This document shows, one piece after another, positions 33,011 to 38,252 of a DNA stretch of 38,252 bases. The notes below the pieces were generated by a model that did not search any database, had not been told where the DNA came from, and saw nothing but the letters and a program-made list of their open reading frames with translations. The DNA lies in contig JBBISA010000039.1 of assembly GCA_037441525.1 (NCBI GenBank), positions 1-38,252 on the forward strand. The letters run 5' to 3'. Source of the stretch: SKVR01 sp037441525. Lineage in GTDB: Bacteria; Bacteroidota; Bacteroidia; Bacteroidales; UBA7960. A program made the translations under genes and the position numbers. Position 1 is the stretch's first letter, and every line of letters starts with the position of its first letter.

Positions 33011-34240
33011 ATGGATTGCATGTATTGTAAAAAGGGTTTAACTCATCTTATGATAAACCTTAATAATAGCCCGTTAGCCAACGATTTTCTCGAGGCGGAC
33101 AGACTTAATGAACCAGAAGTTTACTATCCCCTCAGGGTTTACGTTTGCGATAATTGTTTCCTGGTTCAGGCTGATCAATACAAAGGGTCGGGGGACATAT
33201 TCAATAATCAGTATGCTTATTTTTCTTCATTTTCGAAAAGCTGGGTGGAGCATGCCCGGAAATATACGAATATGATGATTGAAAAATTTGGATACAATGA
33301 AAACTCTTATGTAATTGAAATTGCATCTAACGACGGTTACTTACTTCAGCATTTTTATGATAAAGGAATACCAGTTTTGGGTATTGAGCCATCGCAAAAC
33401 GTTGCTGCGGCAGCCTCGCTTAAGGGTATTCCAACCATGGTGGAGTATTTCGGTTCAGAACTGGCAAACCGTTTAGCAGATGAAATGAAAAAGGGAAATC
33501 TTATTATTGGCAATAATGTATTAGCACATGTCTCAGATATAGATGATTTTGTTGAAGGCCTTAAAGTTCTTCTTCACAACAATGGGGTAATAACAATCGA
33601 ATTCCCACATCTCGCCAAATTGATCGAAAAGTGTGAGTTCGATACAATCTATCATGAACATTTTTCTTATTTATCATTGTATGCAGTGAATAATATATTT
33701 CAATCGCATGCTTTGAAGATCTTTGATGTTGATCAGATACCCACCCACGGAGGTTCATTGAGGATATATGCCTGCCATAAAAAGGATGAATCAAAGGCGA
33801 TTTCTAAAAACGTTAAAGATTTAGTTGCATACGAATCTTCGCTTGGCATAAATACACTTGATTACTATCAACAATTACAGAATAGGGCAGAAACCATTAA
33901 AGACAGCTTCCTTGGTTTTCTTTTAGAACAGAAATTTGCCAATAAAAAAGTAATTGGATACGGAGCTGCAGCCAAGGGTAATACTCTTTTAAACTTTGCC
34001 GGCATAAAAGGTGCCGATCTTATTTCCTTCGTGGTAGACGCATCTGATTTCAAACAAAACAAATATCTTCCCGGTTCGCATATTTCTGTTGTTAATGAGG
34101 AACATATCAGAAAATTCAAACCTGATTATGTTATTATTTTACCCTGGAATCTTAAGGACGAAATTTGTGAACAACTAAGTTATATTCGCGAATGGGGAGG
34201 TCAGTTTGTGATATTCATACCCCAAAAAGAAATTTTCTGA
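33011..34240 (+). CDS. SAM-dependent sugar C-methyltransferase (zinc-binding, TylCIII/NovU type)
   Basis: These enzymes methylate a ring carbon next to the keto group of a nucleotide 4-keto-sugar, giving a branched sugar. The 409-residue protein has the three family domains in order. The N-terminal zinc-binding part has C3-x-x-C6 and C46-x-x-C49; the central SAM domain has VIEIASNDGYLL (101-112); the C-terminal domain has VIGYGAAAKGNTLLN. YHEHFSY (214-220) carries the E216-H217 pair matching the proposed catalytic Glu/His of TcaB9. It opens the right-hand plus-strand block, divergent from rfbF. The 408-base gap to the next gene suggests a separate promoter there. The presumed substrate is the keto-sugar made by the rfbF-side enzymes. 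Confidence 0.92.
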   Translation: MDCMYCKKGLTHLMINLNNSPLANDFLEADRLNEPEVYYPLRVYVCDNCFLVQADQYKGSGDIFNNQYAYFSSFSKSWVEHARKYTNMMIEKFGYNENSYVIEIASNDGYLLQHFYDKGIPVLGIEPSQNVAAAASLKGIPTMVEYFGSELANRLADEMKKGNLIIGNNVLAHVSDIDDFVEGLKVLLHNNGVITIEFPHLAKLIEKCEFDTIYHEHFSYLSLYAVNNIFQSHALKIFDVDQIPTHGGSLRIYACHKKDESKAISKNVKDLVAYESSLGINTLDYYQQLQNRAETIKDSFLGFLLEQKFANKKVIGYGAAAKGNTLLNFAGIKGADLISFVVDASDFKQNKYLPGSHISVVNEEHIRKFKPDYVIILPWNLKDEICEQLSYIREWGGQFVIFIPQKEIF

Positions 34241-34648
34241 AAAGGCTTCCAATTTCTTTTATCGGTTTCAGGGATACTTGCTTTCTTTTATGGAATAACT
34301 AATAAGGAGTAACCATTACTTTTTTATGGATATGATTAGTTTCCACTTTGGTTAATCGGACTTTTGTGCAGGATTGATTCCCTTTCTGAGCCCTGATAAT
34401 CATACAATTATAATATGAATGAATTTGATTCAAGTTGTTGAACAGAACCTAATGGCGCTTTATTCATTGTGGTTTGAAAACAAGTTATACACAATCATGA
34501 TTCATCAGAAGTGGTTCATCTTTTATTGGTTTGATTATGATTCGTCTTTACTTTTCTGATAGATTTTTGGTTGATTGAAGACAATCTCTTTTTATTTAAT
34601 TATGATGGTTTTTCCAAATTAATAAACTTCAATTATTCTTTGCTTACT
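34241..34648 (+). other. 408-bp spacer, AT-rich, no gene recognised
   Basis: No ORF longer than a few dozen codons looks real. An in-frame TTG at 34571 could extend the next gene by 26 residues, but those residues are unlike the family. No exact TAnnTTTG with a spaced TTG was found. Related short words (ATGATTCATC and TATGATTCGTC) recur near 34500 and 34535, of unknown meaning. Confidence 0.5.
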
Positions 34649-35938
34649 ATGAGTAATCCAACCTATGATACACGAGAAGAAACAAAAAGATTAATTGAAC
34701 GCTTATTTCCTATTTGCCGAAGTATTACTGGTAATGGTGTAAGAGAGACTTTGGGAATTATCAATGAAATTATTCCGGTAAATATTTCTGAAATACCAAC
34801 AGGAACAAATGTCTTCGATTGGTCAATACCCAAAGAATGGAACATAAGAGGGGGGTGGATCAAAGATACTAAGGGGGAAAAGATAATTGATTTCAAGAAT
34901 TTAAATCTTCATGTACTGAACTACAGTTTGCCAGTTCATAAGAAGCTTTCACTCGATGAGTTAAAGAGCCACATTTTTTCTGATCCGGCACACCCCGACT
35001 GGACGCCATACCGGACCTCCTATTATAGAGAAAACTGGGGTTTCTGTATGTCACATAACCAGTTGATTGCCTTAAAAGATGATGAATATGAAGTTTTTAT
35101 TGATTCTGATCTATCTGAAGGAAGCTTAACGTATGGTGAATGTTTTGTACCCGGAGAAATTGAAGATGAGATTTTTTTCTCATGCCATATTTGTCACCCC
35201 TCCCTTGCCAACGATAACTTGACTGGAATTGCTATTGCCACCCGTTTGGCAAGATTGCTTAAAGCGAAGAAAAACCGTTACTCTTACAGGTTTGTTTTTG
35301 TTCCGGGCACAATCGGGGCTATTGCCTGGTTATTCAACAACAAGGAAAAAACGAAAAACATCAGGCATGGCTTGGTTCTTTCATTACTGGGCGACAAGGG
35401 TGGTTTTACCTACAAAAAACCACGCCGTTCAGATGCCGCATTAAACCGATATGTTGAACTTGCTTTCAGTAACGGAAATTATCCCAATAAAATCATTGAT
35501 TTTTATCCTTATGGCTATGATGAACGGCAATATTGCTCGCCTGGTTTCAATCTGCCGGTGGGTTGCCTGATGCGCACCCCTTTTGGTCAATATCCTGAAT
35601 ATCATACATCTGCAGATAATTTGTCTTTCATTAGTTTTGATCAGATTGAAGAATCCTTTGTTTTTCTGGAAAGCCTGATTTACATTATAGAAAATGACAA
35701 ATATTTTGTTAATCTTTTCCCTGAATGTGAGCCTCAACTTGGGAAAAGAGGATTATACGAACATATTGGAGGCGGAAATGAAAGTCAGAAACGACAGTTG
35801 GCAATGCTGTGGGTTCTAAACTTATCCGACGGCCAAAATTCATTGCTTGATATTGCTGAAAGGTCGCAACTCTCTTTTAAACTTATAAATGAAATGGCAG
35901 ATATTCTATATTCAAACAATCTTCTGAAATCTTTATAA
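34649..35938 (+). CDS. M28-like zinc aminopeptidase-family protein (DUF2172/DUF4910) with C-terminal winged helix
   Basis: The protein has 429 residues from ATG 34649. The N-terminal part (ICRSITGNGVRETL, FDWSIPKEWNI, DLNLHVLNYS-like NLHVLNYSLPVH) matches the DUF2172 region. The catalytic part has SCHICHPSLANDNLTG with H180/H183 and D189, and EYHTSADN with H319, the metal-ligand pattern of M28-like aminopeptidases. Residues about 385-429 (LLDIAERSQLSFKLINEMAD) look like a winged helix. Proteins of this kind occur in polysaccharide clusters, but I know of no established reaction. It ends 1 base before the nucleotidyltransferase gene, so they are co-translated. An amide-cleaving step (de-N-acylation or removal of an aminoacyl group) on the sugar is a reasonable inference. 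Confidence 0.82.
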   Translation: MSNPTYDTREETKRLIERLFPICRSITGNGVRETLGIINEIIPVNISEIPTGTNVFDWSIPKEWNIRGGWIKDTKGEKIIDFKNLNLHVLNYSLPVHKKLSLDELKSHIFSDPAHPDWTPYRTSYYRENWGFCMSHNQLIALKDDEYEVFIDSDLSEGSLTYGECFVPGEIEDEIFFSCHICHPSLANDNLTGIAIATRLARLLKAKKNRYSYRFVFVPGTIGAIAWLFNNKEKTKNIRHGLVLSLLGDKGGFTYKKPRRSDAALNRYVELAFSNGNYPNKIIDFYPYGYDERQYCSPGFNLPVGCLMRTPFGQYPEYHTSADNLSFISFDQIEESFVFLESLIYIIENDKYFVNLFPECEPQLGKRGLYEHIGGGNESQKRQLAMLWVLNLSDGQNSLLDIAERSQLSFKLINEMADILYSNNLLKSL

Positions 35939-35939
35939 A

Positions 35940-36773
35940 ATGATTGATATCAAGAAATGGAAGATTTGTGGTGTTATACCAGCAGCTGGTCTAGCCAACC
36001 GGTTGGCTCCACTGCCTTTCAGTAAGGAATTATTTCTTATTGATTACGGCAGGGTTGATGATGATCATTTATTTCATCCCAAAACATCTATGCAGTTTCT
36101 GCTTGAAAGCATGAAAGAAGGGGGTGCAGAAAATGTTTTTATTGTTATCCGGAATCCCAAATGGGACATTCCTGCATATTATGGCGACGGCAGCCAATTG
36201 GGGTTAAACCTTGCCTATTTAATGATGGGAATACCCTATGGCCATCCGTTTACTATAAACCAAGCTTTTAATTTCACAAAAGAACAAATAGTACTGGTTG
36301 GTTTTCCTGATATTCTTGTTGCACCATCAGGGTCTTTTAAAGAATTGGTTGACAAATTAATTAGCTCGGATGCTGATGCTTTTATAGGGCTGTATGCTGT
36401 TGACAATCCTAAGGAATGGGATATGGTTAAAACTACCTCTGATGGAGATGTTCTGAATATTGCCATAAAGAATTATCAGAATAGCTATAATTATGCATGG
36501 TCCACCATAGCATGGAAACCCAGGTTTTCTGAGTTTCTAAATAATTATTTGCAAGAGTTTCTTTGTGCAAACCCAAATGGGAAAATAAGCATTGGCCAGT
36601 TTTGGCGGGAGATAATCTTAAGCGATATTATTAACGCTGCTATAAAAAGCGGATTAAAAATAAAAGGACATCAATTTTCGGGCGGTAAATGTCTTGATAT
36701 AGGAACACTCGAGGGATTAAAGAAAGCAGACACCATTTTAAATTTTTTAAAAGATGAAAACAAAACTAAATGA
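35940..36773 (+). CDS. Nucleotidyltransferase family protein with variant signature
   Basis: The 277-residue protein has the sugar-phosphate nucleotidyltransferase fold. Its opening is GVIPAAGLANRLAPLPFSKEL (residues 11-31) in place of the usual GGxGTRLxPxTxxxPKxL. Arg21 and Lys29 are kept while G-T is replaced by A-N and Pro by Ser. Later landmarks are YYGDGSQLGLNLAYL (80-94), VLVGFPDILV with D124 at the metal position, and GGKCLDIGTLEGL near the C-terminus. It should activate a phosphorylated sugar or small polyol with an NTP; which one is unclear. It starts 1 base after the peptidase-like gene and overlaps the aminotransferase-like gene by 20 bases, suggesting tight translational coupling and a shared pathway. 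Confidence 0.82.
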   Translation: MIDIKKWKICGVIPAAGLANRLAPLPFSKELFLIDYGRVDDDHLFHPKTSMQFLLESMKEGGAENVFIVIRNPKWDIPAYYGDGSQLGLNLAYLMMGIPYGHPFTINQAFNFTKEQIVLVGFPDILVAPSGSFKELVDKLISSDADAFIGLYAVDNPKEWDMVKTTSDGDVLNIAIKNYQNSYNYAWSTIAWKPRFSEFLNNYLQEFLCANPNGKISIGQFWREIILSDIINAAIKSGLKIKGHQFSGGKCLDIGTLEGLKKADTILNFLKDENKTK

Positions 36774-38094
36774 ATATAAATTGACAGACTTTGGAAAGTC
36801 TAACTCCCTTAAAACCCGTTTCCATCAAATAATTCCCGGTGGAGGGCACACCTATGCCAAAGGCGATGATCAATTTCCTCAGTTTTATTCGCCCTACATT
36901 ACCAGGGGAAAGGGCTGTCATATATGGGATGCGGATGGAAACGAGTATATTGAATATGCGATGGGTTTACGCGCCGTAACTTTGGGGCATGCCTTTGATC
37001 CTGTTGATAACGCTGTAATTGAGGCCTTGAGAAACGGAATTAATTTTAACCGGCCTTCAACAATTGAGCTTGATTGTGCTGAAGACCTTCTCAAAACCAT
37101 TGATAATGGACATGAAATGGTAAAATTTGCCAAGAATGGTTCTGATTCCACAACGGCTGCAATTAAATTGGCAAGGGCTTACACCGGAAGAGAATTAATA
37201 GCGGTGTGTGGTGATCATCCATTCTTTTCAACTGACGATTGGTTTATTGGAAGCACCCCAATGACAGGAGGAATACCTGAAAACATCCAAAAACAAACTA
37301 TTAAGTTTAAGTACAATGATATCCAAAGCCTGGAAGATTTATTCAATGCCTACCCTGGTAAAATTGCTGCTGTAATAATGGAAGCAGAGAAAGAAATCAT
37401 GCCAGCAGATGGCTACCTGGATAGTGTAAAGCAAATTTGCCAGAAAAATAATGCTGTATTTATTTTTGACGAAATTATTGCCGGATTCAGGTATCATTTA
37501 GGAGGAGGTCAAAAGCTCCACAATATTGTTCCTGACCTCTCAACCTACGGCAAAGCTATTGCAAATGGATATTCCTTATCTGCACTCACCGGCAAACGGG
37601 AAATTATGGAATGTGGTGGTATAAACCATAACAAGGAAAGAGTTTTTTTGCTTTCTACCACTTATGGTGCCGAACATCATCATCTTGCAGCTGCCATTGC
37701 TACCATGAAGTATTATCGCGAAAATAATGTTGTCGGATATCTTCATGAAATAGGGAGCTTACTAAGAGCAAAAATTGAGAAGGTAATAAGAGAATTATCC
37801 CTTGAAGAGTATTTCACAATAAAAGGACGATCTTGCGCCTTACTCTATGGAACACTTGATAATGAGAAAAAACCTTCCCAGTTATTCAGGACCCTTTTCC
37901 TTCAGGAAACTATCAAAAGAGGTATGTTAGCGCCGAGTCTACTAGTGAGTTATTCGCACACAGACGAAGTCGTTCAAATAACATCAGAAATAATATATGA
38001 TGCCCTTGTAGTTTATCGCAAAGCCCTGGCTGAAGGGGTTGAAAAATACCTTGAAGGCAAGCCAGTTAAACCTGTTTTCAGAAAGTATTGCTAA
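36754..38094 (+). CDS. Glutamate-1-semialdehyde aminomutase-like class III PLP enzyme
   Basis: The 446-residue protein is a class III aminotransferase of the HemL branch: IPGGGHTYAKGDDQFP near the N-terminus, YAMGLRAVTLGHA, FAKNGSDSTTAAIKLARAYTGR (PLP phosphate region), FDEIIAGFRY with the Asp that contacts the pyridine nitrogen, and STYGKAIANGY with the PLP lysine K267. HemL itself makes 5-aminolevulinate, but this copy is in a polysaccharide cluster and is slightly longer, so it more likely aminates a sugar-derived or small aldehyde. The start overlaps the nucleotidyltransferase gene by 20 bases. It is the last gene of the window; a weak hairpin follows at 38103. True HemL function cannot be excluded without checking for another hemL. 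Confidence 0.87.
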   Translation: MKTKLNEYKLTDFGKSNSLKTRFHQIIPGGGHTYAKGDDQFPQFYSPYITRGKGCHIWDADGNEYIEYAMGLRAVTLGHAFDPVDNAVIEALRNGINFNRPSTIELDCAEDLLKTIDNGHEMVKFAKNGSDSTTAAIKLARAYTGRELIAVCGDHPFFSTDDWFIGSTPMTGGIPENIQKQTIKFKYNDIQSLEDLFNAYPGKIAAVIMEAEKEIMPADGYLDSVKQICQKNNAVFIFDEIIAGFRYHLGGGQKLHNIVPDLSTYGKAIANGYSLSALTGKREIMECGGINHNKERVFLLSTTYGAEHHHLAAAIATMKYYRENNVVGYLHEIGSLLRAKIEKVIRELSLEEYFTIKGRSCALLYGTLDNEKKPSQLFRTLFLQETIKRGMLAPSLLVSYSHTDEVVQITSEIIYDALVVYRKALAEGVEKYLEGKPVKPVFRKYC

Positions 38095-38102
38095 ATATTA
38101 AT

Positions 38103-38148
38103 CCCGGATTAGTAATGAGGAATGCAGTTTACTAATGACTTAGCCGGG
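38103..38148 (+). terminator. Interrupted stem-loop after the last gene
   Basis: CCCGG-ATTAGTAA (38103-38115) can pair with TTACTAAT (38129-38136) and CCGGG (38144-38148), with a 7-base bulge GACTTAG and a 13-base loop. It lies 8 bases after the stop codon of the PLP-enzyme gene. There is no T-run, so an intrinsic terminator is uncertain; it may only stabilise the 3' end. Confidence 0.3.
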
Positions 38149-38252
38149 TTTAACCCCGCTTTAGAAAAACATGAATTGTATACATTTCTGATTACAGTTC
38201 ACTATTGTCCGATAAAAAAATAGAGAAAGAAGGTAATTAAACCTCCCTTCCC

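Overview
The window is a surface-polysaccharide locus from an AT-rich member of the Bacteroidota. Three things point there: a C-terminal type IX secretion (T9SS) sorting domain on a giant secreted protein, several matches to the Bacteroidota promoter pattern (TTG, a spacer of about 19-20 bases, then TAnnTTTG), and almost no Shine-Dalgarno sequences before start codons. A Bacteroidales/Marinilabiliales-like source is a guess. No rRNA, tRNA or CRISPR array was recognised.

Left edge (1-2100): a probable insertion-sequence end with a 26-bp hairpin abuts the decayed C-terminal part of a KefB-type cation:proton antiporter. Then come a von Willebrand factor A (VWA) protein on the minus strand and a divergent XRE regulator, sharing a spacer that holds four TACGTT sites.

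Export and first assembly block (2216-10141, plus strand): a Wza-like outer-membrane export lipoprotein, a Wzc-like BY-kinase co-polymerase, a WecG/TagA-type glycosyltransferase, a Wzy-like polymerase, a pyruvyl transferase and a GT4 glycosyltransferase. This is a Wzx/Wzy-dependent assembly set; the flippase lies on the other strand further right.

Middle (10537-21095, plus strand): an intrinsic-terminator-like hairpin and a good promoter match precede a 2862-residue T9SS beta-helix protein, followed within 20 bases by two glycosyltransferases.

Minus-strand block (32351 down to 21172): rfbF, an SDR epimerase/dehydratase, an RmlC-like epimerase, a SAF-domain oxidoreductase, an L-2-hydroxyglutarate oxidase-like flavoprotein, a GT2, the Wzx flippase, another GT2, a GT4 and wecB. 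WecB would make UDP-ManNAc, the expected donor for the WecG/TagA-type enzyme at 5553-6314.

Right block (33011-38094, plus strand, divergent from rfbF): a sugar C-methyltransferase, an M28-like zinc aminopeptidase-family protein (DUF2172/DUF4910), a variant nucleotidyltransferase and a glutamate-1-semialdehyde-aminomutase-like PLP enzyme. With the rfbF-proximal genes this looks like a pathway for an unusual nucleotide-activated building block, probably CDP-linked, C-methylated and perhaps aminated or amide-bearing. The standard CDP-glucose 4,6-dehydratase is absent from the window. This is the best candidate here for an undescribed system; its product cannot be named from sequence alone.
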